A stretch of 64,000 nt of DNA from Ruegeria lacuscaerulensis (lineage in GTDB: Bacteria; Pseudomonadota; Alphaproteobacteria; Rhodobacterales; Rhodobacteraceae), in contig NZ_WPZL01000019.1 of the NCBI RefSeq assembly GCF_013031245.1, positions 1-64,000 of the forward strand, in the 5' to 3' direction. The stretch's first letter is position 1. Each line of letters starts with the position of its first letter. The notes below the pieces were generated by a model, which was not told the DNA's origin, made no database searches, and saw only the letters and a list, made by a program, of their open reading frames with translations. Below are positions 18,154 through 27,322 of this stretch, one piece after another. The position numbers and the translations under genes are program-made.

Positions 18154-19007
18154 GCCGGAACGCGGTCCAAGGCCGCCTGTGCACGCTCAGCCTCGGCCCG
18201 CAATACGGGCCAGTCTGGCACGTCTGTGTCCCACTCGATCAGAACAGGTTTCGGACCCGAACGTTCCAGAACGTAGTCGAGTAGCGCCCAAACCGGATCG
18301 ACCACTTCACGCCCATGGCTGTCGATCAGCAAGGCGTGGCCGTGGTCGTCTTCATCCTCATCATGCCCGCCAAGATGAATTTCGCCCACTTTGTCCAGAG
18401 GATAGGCATCAATGTAGCCCTGAGGCGAGAAATCCAAATTGGTGGCTGAAACGAATACATTGTTCACGTCCAGAAGCAGGCCACAGCCCGTACGGCGCGC
18501 AATTTCCCGCAGGAAATCGGGTTCGGACCAGGTGCTTTCCTCGAACGCCAGATAGCTGGAGGGGTTCTCGAGCAGCATTTGCCGCCCAACGGATTCCTGC
18601 ACCAGATCGATATGATCGCAGATGCGCGAAAGGGTCGCGTCGGTATAGGGCAGGGGCAGCAGGTCGTTCAGGAAATGGCTGTCATGGGTCGACCAGGCCA
18701 GATGCTCGGAAAAGCTGGCGGGATTCAACCAGCCGACCAGATGTTTCAGGCGGGCCAGATGATCCGTATCCAAGGGGCCTTCGCCACCGATGGACAGACC
18801 TACACCATGAACCGAGATCGGAAACTGTTCGGACAGGTGGCGCAGTTGGGCAAGCGGTCGACCGCCATCGCCCATATAGTTTTCGGCGTGTATTTCGAGC
18901 CACGCAACGGGATGCGCGTGCTCCAGTATCTGCGCGAAATGCTGGGGCTTATAGCCAACGCCCGGCGCCGCAGGCAGTCTGTCCGATCTGGTTGTGTTAT
19001 CCAACAT
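18150..19007 (-). CDS. bufB: DUF692 multinuclear non-haem iron oxidase (MNIO), BufB-like
   Basis: The 285-residue TIM-barrel protein has the DUF692 metal-ligand set: [13 protein letters not shown] near residue 16, [13 protein letters not shown] near 38, [11 protein letters not shown] near 68, EHLAWSTHD near 102, LLENPSSY near 150, [12 protein letters not shown] near 188, IHLGGHDE near 218 and LIDSHG near 235. MNIO enzymes use two or three iron ions to modify Cys residues of a precursor peptide, forming thiooxazole in bufferins. Start 19007 was chosen for GGAAG upstream; ATGs at 19022 and 19064 are alternatives. It overlaps the DUF2063 gene by four bases. Confidence 0.88.
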   Translation of the reverse strand: MLDNTTRSDRLPAAPGVGYKPQHFAQILEHAHPVAWLEIHAENYMGDGGRPLAQLRHLSEQFPISVHGVGLSIGGEGPLDTDHLARLKHLVGWLNPASFSEHLAWSTHDSHFLNDLLPLPYTDATLSRICDHIDLVQESVGRQMLLENPSSYLAFEESTWSEPDFLREIARRTGCGLLLDVNNVFVSATNLDFSPQGYIDAYPLDKVGEIHLGGHDEDEDDHGHALLIDSHGREVVDPVWALLDYVLERSGPKPVLIEWDTDVPDWPVLRAEAERAQAALDRVPA

Positions 19008-19078
19008 GTGATTGCTTCCCATACACGACAAAGAGGCGAGCGTTATTGCCCGCCCCTTCGACATTCGAAAGCTCAGGC

Positions 19079-19381
19079 TTACGCCGGCAGGTCACGTTCC
19101 AACGGCTCCAGCGAACCGTGGCGCGGTGTACCGTCGGCGGATTTGGGAAGTTCAATATCGGCACAGGTGCCGGCATCAACCAGAGTCCAGGCATTGCCCT
19201 GATAATCAACGGTCGAGGTGCCCGCGCAAGTTGTGCCGGGACCTGCGGCGCAATCGTTCTGACCTGCCAGCGATACGCCATAGCACTTTTCTTTGGCTTG
19301 TGCGCTTGCGGTGGTGGCCATGCCCGACACTGCTGCTGCAACGGCGCTTGCGATAACCAGGGACTTTGCGGTGTTCGACAT
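19079..19381 (-). CDS. bufA: Bufferin precursor (DUF2282, BufA1-like)
   Basis: The 100-residue protein has a signal peptide ([20 protein letters not shown] up to ASA-Q) followed by a core with four Cys: [34 protein letters not shown] and [11 protein letters not shown]. This spacing matches the DUF2282 group, precursors of bufferins, which are copper-binding ribosomal peptides modified on Cys by a DUF692 enzyme and sent to the periplasm. AAGGA precedes the ATG. It is the first gene of the four-gene operon. The modification itself is inferred from the family. Confidence 0.88.
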   Translation of the reverse strand: MSNTAKSLVIASAVAAAVSGMATTASAQAKEKCYGVSLAGQNDCAAGPGTTCAGTSTVDYQGNAWTLVDAGTCADIELPKSADGTPRHGSLEPLERDLPA

Positions 19382-19553
19382 CTCGGTAATCCTTTTGATG
19401 ACTGCGTATGTCTGCTTGTGACAATGACAAAGGTAACGACTAGTGAGCCACAGTTGAATTCACGAGCCCGTGTCTCACAAGGGCGTCAAAGAGCGTAATG
19501 CCCTCTTGAAGATTAACAAGCTGTTTTTGAAATGAAAAATGCTAATTGTTTCA

Positions 19554-19582
19554 ATCCGGCCCCATATCGGGGGCCGGATTTT
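19554..19582. terminator. Strong GC hairpin between thrS and the bufferin operon
   Basis: ATCCGGCCCC at 19554-19563 pairs perfectly with GGGGCCGGAT at 19570-19579. A T-run follows on the plus strand (19579-19582), whereas the minus strand, on which thrS is read, continues TTGAAAC. It can still end thrS transcripts, but its T-run points the other way. Confidence 0.55.
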
Positions 19583-19602
19583 TGGCGATTTAGCGCCAAT
19601 TG

Positions 19603-21561
19603 TTACAGCATGTCAGGCGGGGTAGCAGCCTTGCCCAGCTCATTTGTTACAGCCACAAGCGATTGAACCTGCGTCTGTTTTTCACCCAGCCGCCGAACGC
19701 TGACGGCGCGCTCGTCAACTTCGCGGTGACCGACGGCCAGAATGACCGGCACTTTGCCGACCGAGTGCTCACGGACCTTGTAGTTGATCTTCTCGTTGCG
19801 GATGTCAGCCTCGGCGCGGACGCCTGCAGCCTTCAGTGTTTCAACAACTTCCATGACGTAATCATCCGCCTCGGAGGTGATCGAAGCGACAACGACCTGA
19901 CGCGGAGCCAGCCAGAAGGGCAGCTTGCCTGCGTGTTCTTCGATCAGAATGCCGATGAAGCGTTCGAACGATCCCAGACAGGCGCGGTGCAGCATAACGG
20001 GGCGGTGCTTTGCACCATCTGCGCCAATATAGGTCGCGTCCAACCGCTCGGGCAGAACAAAGTCCACCTGGAATGTGCCGCATTGCCAGTCACGTCCGAT
20101 GGCGTCGGTCAGTACGAATTCCAACTTTGGCCCGTAGAACGCGCCTTCACCCGGATTCAGTTCGGGCTCGACACCCGCCGCGCGAGTTGCCGTCAGCAGG
20201 GCCTCTTCGGCCTTGTCCCAAACCTCATCCGATCCTGCGCGTTGTTCGGGGCGATCCGAGAACTTGACCTTGAAGCTTTCGAATCCGAGATCTTTGTAGA
20301 CTTCGGTCAGGAACCCAATGAACCGCGCGCATTCGTCACCGATCTGATCCTCGGTCGAGAAGATATGCGCGTCGTCCTGCGCGAAACCGCGCACGCGCAT
20401 AATGCCATGCAAAGCGCCCGAAGGTTCATAACGCGCGCACGAACCGAATTCGGCCATGCGCAGCGGCAGGTCGCGATAGGACTTCAAACCCTGCTTGAAA
20501 ATTTCCACGTGGCACGGGCAGTTCATCGGCTTGAGCGCGTTGACCGATTTTTCGCGCGCGTGTTCCTCGTCCACTTCGACAATGAACATGTGCTCCTGGT
20601 ATTTGTCCCAGTGACCGGACTTTTCCCACAGCTTTCGGTCCACGACCTGCGGTGTGTTCACTTCGACATAACCGCCACGATGCTGAGCGCGCCGCATATA
20701 GTCCTGAAGCTGGGTGTAGATGGTCCAACCGTTTGGATGCCAGAAGATCTGGCCCGGAGCCTCTTCCTGCATGTGGAACAGGTCCATTTCCTTGCCCAGC
20801 TTGCGGTGGTCGCGCTTGGCGGCCTCTTCCAGCATATGCAGGTGCGCCTTCAGCTTTTCCTTGCCGGTAAAAGCCACGCCGTAGATACGCTGCAGCATCG
20901 CGCGGCTGCTGTCGCCGCGCCAATAGGCGCCCGCGATGGACATCAGCTTGAAAGCGTCACCGGGCACCTGACCGGTGTGTTGCAGGTGTGGGCCGCGACA
21001 TAAGTCCTGCCAGTCGCCGTGCCAGTACATGCGCAGCGGTTCGTCGCCGGGAATGGCTTCGATCAGTTCGACCTTATAAGGTTCGTCATTGGCGGTATAG
21101 AAATCAATCGCGCGCTGACGGTCCCAGACCTCGGTGGTCACGGGGTCGCGTTTGTTGATGATTTCCTTCATCTTTTTCTCGATCAGGCCGAGATCTTCGG
21201 GCGTGAACGGTTCGGCCCGGTCGAAGTCATAGTACCAGCCGTTTTCAATGACGGGGCCGATGGTGACCTTGGTATCGGGCCAGATTTCCTGCACCGCGCG
21301 CGCCATGATATGCGCCAGATCGTGGCGGATCAGTTCATTGGCCTGAACCTCATCCTTCATGGTGTGGATGGCGATGTCCGCATCCGCCTCAATGGGCCAT
21401 TGCAGGTCCCAGTGCTGACCGTTCACCGTGGCCGAGATGGCCTTTTTTGCCAGCGAAGTAGAGATATCGGCAGCCACCTGCGCGGGCGTGACGCCTGCGT
21501 CAAATGATCGTGCATTGCCATCGGGAAAGGTGAGTGAGACGGATTTTGCATCCAGGGCCAT
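19603..21561 (-). CDS. thrS: Threonine--tRNA ligase
   Basis: The 652-residue protein has an N-terminal TGS domain ([15 protein letters not shown], ~8-22) and an editing domain with [15 protein letters not shown] near 81. The class II core follows, with [13 protein letters not shown] near 340 for the zinc Cys, [19 protein letters not shown] near 367 (motif 2) and [19 protein letters not shown] near 525 (motif 3). A C-terminal anticodon domain completes it. It charges tRNA-Thr and edits Ser-tRNA-Thr. The ATG at 21561 has GAGGAG upstream and gives the standard N-terminus. Confidence 0.96.
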   Translation of the reverse strand: MALDAKSVSLTFPDGNARSFDAGVTPAQVAADISTSLAKKAISATVNGQHWDLQWPIEADADIAIHTMKDEVQANELIRHDLAHIMARAVQEIWPDTKVTIGPVIENGWYYDFDRAEPFTPEDLGLIEKKMKEIINKRDPVTTEVWDRQRAIDFYTANDEPYKVELIEAIPGDEPLRMYWHGDWQDLCRGPHLQHTGQVPGDAFKLMSIAGAYWRGDSSRAMLQRIYGVAFTGKEKLKAHLHMLEEAAKRDHRKLGKEMDLFHMQEEAPGQIFWHPNGWTIYTQLQDYMRRAQHRGGYVEVNTPQVVDRKLWEKSGHWDKYQEHMFIVEVDEEHAREKSVNALKPMNCPCHVEIFKQGLKSYRDLPLRMAEFGSCARYEPSGALHGIMRVRGFAQDDAHIFSTEDQIGDECARFIGFLTEVYKDLGFESFKVKFSDRPEQRAGSDEVWDKAEEALLTATRAAGVEPELNPGEGAFYGPKLEFVLTDAIGRDWQCGTFQVDFVLPERLDATYIGADGAKHRPVMLHRACLGSFERFIGILIEEHAGKLPFWLAPRQVVVASITSEADDYVMEVVETLKAAGVRAEADIRNEKINYKVREHSVGKVPVILAVGHREVDERAVSVRRLGEKQTQVQSLVAVTNELGKAATPPDML

Positions 21562-21755
21562 ATCGGCTCTCCTCGTCGGTTTGGCGCCCACTGAACGCCC
21601 GGTTGCGGGTTATGTGTGTCCGGCTCATGTGGCAGGTGCAGCATTACCTGTCAAGTGTCGAACGGTGCGGGGCTGACACTGCAGGACGGTGGAATTCAGG
21701 AATTGCGACCATCGGGCTGCCGTGCATGATGTCACGCAAAGAGAAAGAGGGTTTC

Positions 21756-22505
21756 ATGGCAGCGACGGATTTTCTGGAAACACCGCAGGGGCGGCGGCTG
21801 GCGTATCACAAAAGCGAAGGCACCGGCCCGACGATCGTTTTTCTGGGCGGGCTGAAGTCGGATATGGAAGGTACCAAAGCCGTGCATCTTGAAGCCTGGG
21901 CGCAAGCCCGAGGGCAGGCGTTTCTACGGTTCGATTATTCCGGGCATGGCGAAAGCTCGGGCACGTTCGAAGAGGGCTGTATCGGTGATTGGCATCAGGA
22001 CACCGTGGCTGCGGTTTCCGACCTGACCAAAGGGCCGCTGATCGTTGTCGGTTCGTCCATGGGCGGGTGGCAGGCGCTGCTGCTGGCCAAGGCGTTGCCA
22101 GATCGGATCGCGGGCATGGTTACCATCGCAGCAGCGCCGGATTTCACAGAGGATGGGTATTGGGTGTCATTCAGTGACGAACAGAAAGCTGCGCTGGATT
22201 CCGTGGGCCACGTGGAATTGCCCTCGGATTACATGGAGCCGTACATCATCACCAAGCGAATGATCGAAGATGGGCGGCAGCAGCTGGTTCTGCGGGATAC
22301 GCTCGCGCTGCCATTTCCGGTTCGGTTCCTGCAAGGCACGGCGGATACTGCGGTCTCTACTGAAACGGCCGTTCGCTTGCTGGAACACGCCTCCGGGCCG
22401 AATATGCGCCTGTTGCTGGTCAAAGACGCGGATCATCGTTTTTCGGACGGCCCGTGCCTTGGCCTGATCGAAAATGCGGTCCTTGAAGTGATGGGCCAAA
22501 GCTGA
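21756..22505 (+). CDS. Alpha/beta hydrolase
   Basis: The 249-residue protein has a full catalytic set: FLGGLKSDMEGTKA near 27 (oxyanion region), FDYSGHGES near 57, the nucleophile elbow VVGSSMGGWQALLLA near 96, the acid in LQGTADTAVS near 195 and the His in VKDADHRFSDG near 224. It resembles ABHD10-type esterases. The start was chosen at 21756, with AAAGAGG upstream, rather than far upstream in the same frame. It is the first gene of a four-gene run joined by 1- to 4-base overlaps. Confidence 0.85.
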   Translation: MAATDFLETPQGRRLAYHKSEGTGPTIVFLGGLKSDMEGTKAVHLEAWAQARGQAFLRFDYSGHGESSGTFEEGCIGDWHQDTVAAVSDLTKGPLIVVGSSMGGWQALLLAKALPDRIAGMVTIAAAPDFTEDGYWVSFSDEQKAALDSVGHVELPSDYMEPYIITKRMIEDGRQQLVLRDTLALPFPVRFLQGTADTAVSTETAVRLLEHASGPNMRLLLVKDADHRFSDGPCLGLIENAVLEVMGQS

Positions 22506-23497
22506 TGCAACGCTTTGGCTGGGTTCTCGGGCGCCTGCTGCTGGTGCTGGTTGTCGTTGGTGGCCTGATCTACTGGTTTGGACCACGTGAAGAGGTAAAC
22601 CTGCATCCTCGTTTCGATCCCCGTAAATTCGGCGAAGGGGTTCAGGTCTATTTTGAAAGCACTGAATCCGCTTTTGACGACATTGTACCGGGCGTTGAAA
22701 AGCGGGTGATCTGGCAGGACGGGTTCAAGGAACAGCGGACACCGTTTTCGGTCCTCTACGTGCACGGCTTTTCCGCCTCGTCCGAGGAAATCCGCCCGGT
22801 TCCCGATATGGTGGCCGACGCGCTGGGTGCCAATCTGGTCTATACACGGTTGCAGGGTCATGGCCGGGATGGAAACGCGATGGCCGAAGGAACGGCCTCG
22901 GGCTGGATGCAGGACATGGCCGAAGGGCTGGCGGCGGCGCGCGCCGTCGGCGACAAAGTTGTGGTCATCTCGACGTCGACCGGCGGGACACTGGCCGCTG
23001 CAGCCACGCTGGACGAAGATCTGAGCCAGAATATTGCGGGAATTGTGTTCATTTCTCCCAATTTCGGCGTGAACAGTCCAGGTGCGTGGATCCCCGGCCT
23101 CCCATGGGCCCGCGATTGGTTGCCGCTGGTAATGGGGAGGGAGCGGGATGTTTCCAGCCCAGATCCGGAAAAGAACAAGTACTGGTCGGCGGTCTATCCG
23201 TGGGAGGCCGTCGTGCCGATGACCGTACTGGTCGAGACTGTCTATGCGCTGGATTTCTCGGGCGCGCAGGTTCCGGCGCTGTTCTGGTTCTCGGATGACG
23301 ATCAGGTGGTGCGGCCCGACCTCACTCACAAGGTTGCTGAAGTTTGGGGAGGCCCCGCGACAGCCGAACTGGTTACGATGGGGCCTGGGGACGACCCGGC
23401 CTCCCACGTGATCGCGGGCCGATTGATGTCGCCCGGGCAGACGGACGCCACGGTTGCGGGTATTCTGGCATGGTTGCAAGAGCAGGGGATCGAATGA
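22505..23497 (+). CDS. Membrane-anchored alpha/beta hydrolase
   Basis: A 330-residue protein with one N-terminal membrane helix (VLGRLLLVLVVVGGLIYWFG, ~7-26) and the rest probably periplasmic. SVLYVHGFSASSEEIRPV near 82 is the oxyanion loop, VVISTSTGGTLAAAATL near 157 the nucleophile elbow (S-T-S-T-G), FWFSDDDQVVRPD near 262 the acid and DPASHVIAG near 300 the His. It overlaps the previous gene by one base (TGATG). Substrate unknown; the layout suggests a lipid- or ester-active enzyme. Confidence 0.8.
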   Translation: MQRFGWVLGRLLLVLVVVGGLIYWFGPREEVNLHPRFDPRKFGEGVQVYFESTESAFDDIVPGVEKRVIWQDGFKEQRTPFSVLYVHGFSASSEEIRPVPDMVADALGANLVYTRLQGHGRDGNAMAEGTASGWMQDMAEGLAAARAVGDKVVVISTSTGGTLAAAATLDEDLSQNIAGIVFISPNFGVNSPGAWIPGLPWARDWLPLVMGRERDVSSPDPEKNKYWSAVYPWEAVVPMTVLVETVYALDFSGAQVPALFWFSDDDQVVRPDLTHKVAEVWGGPATAELVTMGPGDDPASHVIAGRLMSPGQTDATVAGILAWLQEQGIE

Positions 23498-23925
23498 TGG
23501 AACAACGCGTCAGCTTGATTACGGTTGGGGTAGATGACCCCGAGGCCGCGGCTGGGTTCCATGAGGCCATGGGCTGGAAACGGGTAGACAGCCCGGACGG
23601 CGTGATCGCCTTTGATCTGATCGGTCAGACCTTGGGCCTTTATGCGTTGTCGGCACTTGCCGAAGAGATTGGTGTCGATGTTGGCTCATTGGGGCGCGGG
23701 GCGCTGACTCTCAGCCATAATTGCCGGTCCAAGGATGAGGTTACGCACGTTTTGAGCAAGGCCAACGAAGCCGGGGCAGAGATTTTGAAACCGGCCTCTG
23801 ACGTGTTCTGGGGCGGGCATCATGGCTATTTCCGCGCCCCTGAAGGCACGATCTGGGAAGTCGCCTTCAACCCGTTCTCGGCGCTTGGACCGGATGGCTC
23901 GTTTCGCTGGAACGGGCACGGCTGA
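23494..23925 (+). CDS. VOC (glyoxalase/bleomycin-resistance) family protein
   Basis: A 143-residue VOC protein: RVSLITVGVDDPEAAAGFHEAMGWKRVD at the start, GALTLSHNCRSKDEV near 68, and GGHHGYFRAPEGTIWEVAFNPF near 110, which carries the typical DPDG-like turn and final Glu. Many family members bind a metal and act on small molecules, and the substrate here is not evident. ATG overlaps the hydrolase stop by four bases. Confidence 0.8.
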   Translation: MMEQRVSLITVGVDDPEAAAGFHEAMGWKRVDSPDGVIAFDLIGQTLGLYALSALAEEIGVDVGSLGRGALTLSHNCRSKDEVTHVLSKANEAGAEILKPASDVFWGGHHGYFRAPEGTIWEVAFNPFSALGPDGSFRWNGHG

Positions 23926-24557
23926 TGCGCAAGCCGGGCAGCATGTGGAGCCTTGAAACGCTTGGCCGCGTGCGCCTGTCCCGGCATTTCTTCATGCGCG
24001 ATTTCCTGTATTCGGAAATCGGGAATTTTCATGAGAAACGGAATATCCCCGACAATCCCGACCTTGCAATCGAAACGGGGCGGGCATTTTGCCAGACCCT
24101 GCTGGACCCGCTGGAAGAAACCTTCGGGCGCGTGGCGGTTCGGTCAGGGTATCGTTCGCCCTCCCTCAACAGGTTCGGGAATGAAAGCCGCCTGAACTGC
24201 GCCCGCAACGATAACCCTCTGGAATGCCATATCTGGGATCGGGGAGACGGAGAGGAACGGATCGCCGGAGCGTCGGTTGTCATTCCATGGTTTGCCGACC
24301 GGTATGAAGAGGGGCGGGACTGGCGTGATCTGGCGTGGTGGATGCACGACCATCTGGACTATTCAGAAATCTGGTTCTTCCCCAAGCTCTGTGCCTTAAA
24401 CGTTGTCTGGAGGCCCAGACCCCACCGCCGGATCGACAGCTATATTGAACCGCGCGGCTGTTTGTTGCGACCAGGGGCCGAACCCGAGGAAGATCGGAAA
24501 ACCCGCCGCAAACGGTACGCGGATTTTCCGGCCTTTCGGGGCATCAATTATCCCTGA
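23925..24557 (+). CDS. Hypothetical protein with peptidase M15-like features
   Basis: A 210-residue protein without signal peptide. The stretches SRHFFMRDFLYSEIGNFHEKRNIPDNPDLA, FGRVAVRSGYRSPSLNRFGNE (near 70) and GASVVIPWFADRY resemble the peptidase M15A/Hedgehog-like layout, where SGYRSP precedes a metal-binding His-x6-Asp. Here the second part reads DWRDLAWWMHDHLDYSEIWFFP and the usual zinc motif is not intact, so hydrolysis is doubtful. It overlaps the VOC gene by one base, ending the four-gene run. Confidence 0.55.
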   Translation: MRKPGSMWSLETLGRVRLSRHFFMRDFLYSEIGNFHEKRNIPDNPDLAIETGRAFCQTLLDPLEETFGRVAVRSGYRSPSLNRFGNESRLNCARNDNPLECHIWDRGDGEERIAGASVVIPWFADRYEEGRDWRDLAWWMHDHLDYSEIWFFPKLCALNVVWRPRPHRRIDSYIEPRGCLLRPGAEPEEDRKTRRKRYADFPAFRGINYP

Positions 24558-24641
24558 ACTTTAGCTTGCCCGTACCCGAAAAACCTCTCATCCTGCAGGA
24601 ATAGAAAACGGCCTGAAAGGCCGGTTGTGAGGAGGTCCCGT

Positions 24642-25358
24642 GTGATCGAGCCGCTGGTTCTGCTGCCCGGACTGATGTGTGATGCCCGGGTTTTTGAGCC
24701 CCAGATCGTCAGCCTGTCGCGGGGTCGTGCGGTAATGGTTGCCCCGATCACGCTTGGGGAACGTATCGAAGAAATTGCGTCAAACCTGTTGGACCAATTG
24801 CCCCATCGGTTTGCACTGGGTGGGTTGAGCATGGGCGGTGTAGTGGCGCTTGAGGTCATTCGCCGTGCACCAGACCGGGTGTCGCGCCTGTGTCTGATGT
24901 CAACGGACGCACAGGCCGATACACCGCAGCTTGCCGCGGCCCGAGAAGAGCTGCTGGTCGGTGCGAAAGCGGGGCGTCTTGAGGACGTCATGCGCAGGAT
25001 AATCGGGTCTGACTTGTTGGCGCCGGGGCCAAAACGCATTCCGATTTTGAACGACGTCATCGCCATGGCATTGGAACTGGGACCGGAAGTGTTTGAGCGC
25101 CAAATACGCGCGTTGCAGCGGCGACCTGATCAGCAAGGGGAATTGCGCCGCATCAAAGTACCGACCCTCATCCTGTGCGGGGCGCATGACACGCTGACGC
25201 CGGTCAGGAAGCATTCCTTCATGGCTGATCTGATCCCGGAAGCCGAGCTGCGGGTTGTGGATGAGGCCGGGCATCTGCCAACCCTTGAGACACCGCAGAT
25301 CGTGACAGACGCGCTGGAGAATTGGCTGAATATTCCCGCACGAGCGGCTTACACGTAA
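24642..25358 (+). CDS. Alpha/beta hydrolase
   Basis: The 238-residue protein has PLVLLPGLMCDARVF near residue 4, nucleophile elbow LGGLSMGGVVALEVIRRAPDRV near 66, acid CGAHDTLTPVRKH near 179 and His in VDEAGHLPTLETP near 207. The GTG at 24642 has GAGGAGG seven bases upstream; the GTG at 24627 lies inside that site and is unlikely. The stop overlaps, tail to tail, the next gene by ten bases. Substrate unknown. Confidence 0.85.
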   Translation: MIEPLVLLPGLMCDARVFEPQIVSLSRGRAVMVAPITLGERIEEIASNLLDQLPHRFALGGLSMGGVVALEVIRRAPDRVSRLCLMSTDAQADTPQLAAAREELLVGAKAGRLEDVMRRIIGSDLLAPGPKRIPILNDVIAMALELGPEVFERQIRALQRRPDQQGELRRIKVPTLILCGAHDTLTPVRKHSFMADLIPEAELRVVDEAGHLPTLETPQIVTDALENWLNIPARAAYT

Positions 25359-25921
25359 AGCGCCGCCCGTTCCGATTTGCTGAGGATTGTCGCCGTTGCC
25401 ACGGGCTTTTGGGTTTCGGGGTCGAAGAAGGGAGTGTTTTTCCAACTGCCGGACACCCACGACTTTACGAGGCGCGTCGCCAATCCGGCTGCCGCATATC
25501 GAAGTTTCTCGTGGGATTGTTTTCCGCCCGGCTGCGGAACAAAGCCCTGCGTGGTGATCGGACCAAGCCCGGAGGGGTCCGATATCCGCTTTACGATAAA
25601 TCCCGCGAATGGAAACTTTGGTGTGCGCGACGTTGTCGCAAGGGGCGCCTTGCAACAATCGGCATACCATCGCAACATCCCTTTGGGGCTGAGTTGCATA
25701 AGTGCGAGATGCTCTGCGCCATCATCGATTTGGATCTCTTCCGGGGACATTTGCAGAATATCGACAGGACCGGGAAGCGGATCGGGTTGCCCAAAATAAA
25801 GCTGGGCCGCGCGACAATCGTGACAAAAACAAACGACATGGGTGCCGGATTGTATCCCGGCAGCCGTAATGTGTCCGTGTAAAGCACCGCAGCTACAGGA
25901 GAAAGGCGTTTCCTTTGCCAT
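25349..25921 (-). CDS. GFA-like zinc protein (DUF6151)
   Basis: About 190 residues with Cys clusters for zinc: FSCSCGALHG near 7, VVCFCHDCRAAQLYFG near 29, and YADCCKAPLATT near 87, the pattern of glutathione-dependent formaldehyde-activating-like proteins and the related DUF6151. Function is not established. AGGAGG lies directly before the ATG at 25921, which is closer than usual; an ATG at 25933 is the alternative. It follows phaZ on the same strand within 20 bases and may be cotranscribed. Confidence 0.75.
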   Translation of the reverse strand: MAKETPFSCSCGALHGHITAAGIQSGTHVVCFCHDCRAAQLYFGQPDPLPGPVDILQMSPEEIQIDDGAEHLALMQLSPKGMLRWYADCCKAPLATTSRTPKFPFAGFIVKRISDPSGLGPITTQGFVPQPGGKQSHEKLRYAAAGLATRLVKSWVSGSWKNTPFFDPETQKPVATATILSKSERAALYV

Positions 25922-25938
25922 CCTCCTGCCCATGCGCG

Positions 25939-27210
25939 TCAGGCCACTTTGTTGCTGTTGGCAGCGCGATGTTGCGGTTTACGCGCGTTTGCGTTCATGA
26001 AGTCGATCACCAGCGGACGGATGTTGTCGCGCCAGCTGCGACCCGCGAAAATACCATAGTGACCCGCGCCCGGTTCAACATGGCTGGCCTTCTTGCTGTC
26101 TGGCAGTCCAGTGCACAGGTCCAGCGCCGCGATACATTGGCCAGGCGCCGAGATATCGTCATTGGAACCTTCGACTGATTTGACCGCGACATTGGTTATT
26201 TTGCCGATATCCACTTTGTGGCCGGCGACTACGAATTCGTTCCGGGCGATCTCGCGATTTTTGAACACACGCTCGACCGTCGACAGGTAGAACTCAGCAG
26301 TCATATCCATAACCGCCAGGTATTCGTCATAGAAGCGGTTATGCGCATCGTGATCCGAGGCCTCACCCCGCATCACGCGCTGAATCTGGTCGGAAAACGC
26401 CTTGGAGTGGCGGTCCGCGTTCATCGACATGAATGACGACAGTTGCAGCAGGCCGGGGTAAACCATCCGCCCGACGCCTTTGTATTTAAAACCAACGCGC
26501 TGAATCATGGTTTCTTCCAGCTGCCCCATCGTCACGCGACGGCCGAAATCGGTCACGTCGGTGGGGGTGGCGTCCGGATCAACCGGCCCGCCGATCAGGG
26601 TGAGCGTGCTGGGCTGCGCTTTGGGTTCGAGCTCGGCCAGATAGGCGGTGGCGGCCAGCGTCAGCGGCGCAGGCTGGCAAACGGCTACAACATGCGTATC
26701 CGGTCCCAGTTCCTTCATAAAATCGACAAGGTAGAGGGTATAATCCTCAACATCGAATTTTCCTTCGGAAACAGGGATATCGCGCGCATTATGCCAGTCG
26801 GTTATATAAACTTCGCAGTTGACCAGCAGGCTTTTCACCGTCGAGCGCAGAAGCGTTGCATAGTGCCCCGACATCGGCGCGACCAGCAGCACTTTGCGCG
26901 ACTGTTCCTCGCGGCCGTTCACCCGGAAATGGACCAGATCGCCAAAGGGGCGTTCTACAACCGTTGTGACGTCAACCAGATGATCTTTCCCGTCCTCGCA
27001 GGTAAAGGTGCGGATGCCCCAATCCGGTTTGACAATCATCCGCTGGAACGTGCGTTCCGTCACCTCGCCCCAGGCTGCCATCATGCTGAACGCAGGGTTT
27101 GGAACCATAGAAAAAACCGGGTAGGATGCGATCGAACTGGCTGTTGCGCCCATCCATTGGTTCGTGTTGCGCATCGTTTCCATGAGGTCGTAGGTGAGCA
27201 TATAGCGCAT
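25939..27210 (-). CDS. phaZ: Intracellular polyhydroxybutyrate depolymerase
   Basis: The 423-residue protein is an intracellular PHB depolymerase of the PhaZ1 type. It shows MRYMLTYDLMETMR, PVFSMVPNPAFSMMAAWGEVTERTF near 30, KVLLVAPMSGHYATLLRSTVKSLL near 104, and the nucleophile segment HVVAVCQPAPLTLAATA near 170, with Cys instead of Ser as is normal for this group. The catalytic His is in EPGAGHYGIFAG near 388. It breaks native granule PHB to 3-hydroxybutyrate oligomers. AGGAGG precedes the ATG at 27210. It is divergent from phaC across a promoter region with a PhaR-type site. Confidence 0.93.
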   Translation of the reverse strand: MRYMLTYDLMETMRNTNQWMGATASSIASYPVFSMVPNPAFSMMAAWGEVTERTFQRMIVKPDWGIRTFTCEDGKDHLVDVTTVVERPFGDLVHFRVNGREEQSRKVLLVAPMSGHYATLLRSTVKSLLVNCEVYITDWHNARDIPVSEGKFDVEDYTLYLVDFMKELGPDTHVVAVCQPAPLTLAATAYLAELEPKAQPSTLTLIGGPVDPDATPTDVTDFGRRVTMGQLEETMIQRVGFKYKGVGRMVYPGLLQLSSFMSMNADRHSKAFSDQIQRVMRGEASDHDAHNRFYDEYLAVMDMTAEFYLSTVERVFKNREIARNEFVVAGHKVDIGKITNVAVKSVEGSNDDISAPGQCIAALDLCTGLPDSKKASHVEPGAGHYGIFAGRSWRDNIRPLVIDFMNANARKPQHRAANSNKVA

Positions 27211-27285
27211 GAAGTGGGGCCTCCTGAGTGTCAGCCTGAGAGTTCGGACCATTCGTCGCTTTGCCCCCCGACACCCACGACGTTA

Positions 27286-27300
27286 TTCTGCATAGCAGAA
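27286..27300. promoter_or_regulatory. PhaR-type operator in the phaZ-phaC promoter region
   Basis: TTCTGC at 27286-27291 and GCAGAA at 27295-27300 form a perfect inverted repeat around ATA. The core CTGC-N3-GCAG matches the motif bound by PhaR in Paracoccus and Rhodobacter. It lies 22 bases before phaC and 76 before phaZ, so it could control both. Confidence 0.65.
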
Positions 27301-27322
27301 AGGTTAGGGGGGAATTGTTAAA

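Noticed and set aside
19600-21003. 467-codon plus-strand frame opposite thrS
   Set aside because: Shadow of thrS; His/Arg/Phe-rich composition typical of antisense frames.
24612-24626. GGCC-TGAAA-GGCC hairpin before the hydrolase at 24642 as a terminator
   Set aside because: Short stem and no T-run on the plus strand; likely incidental.
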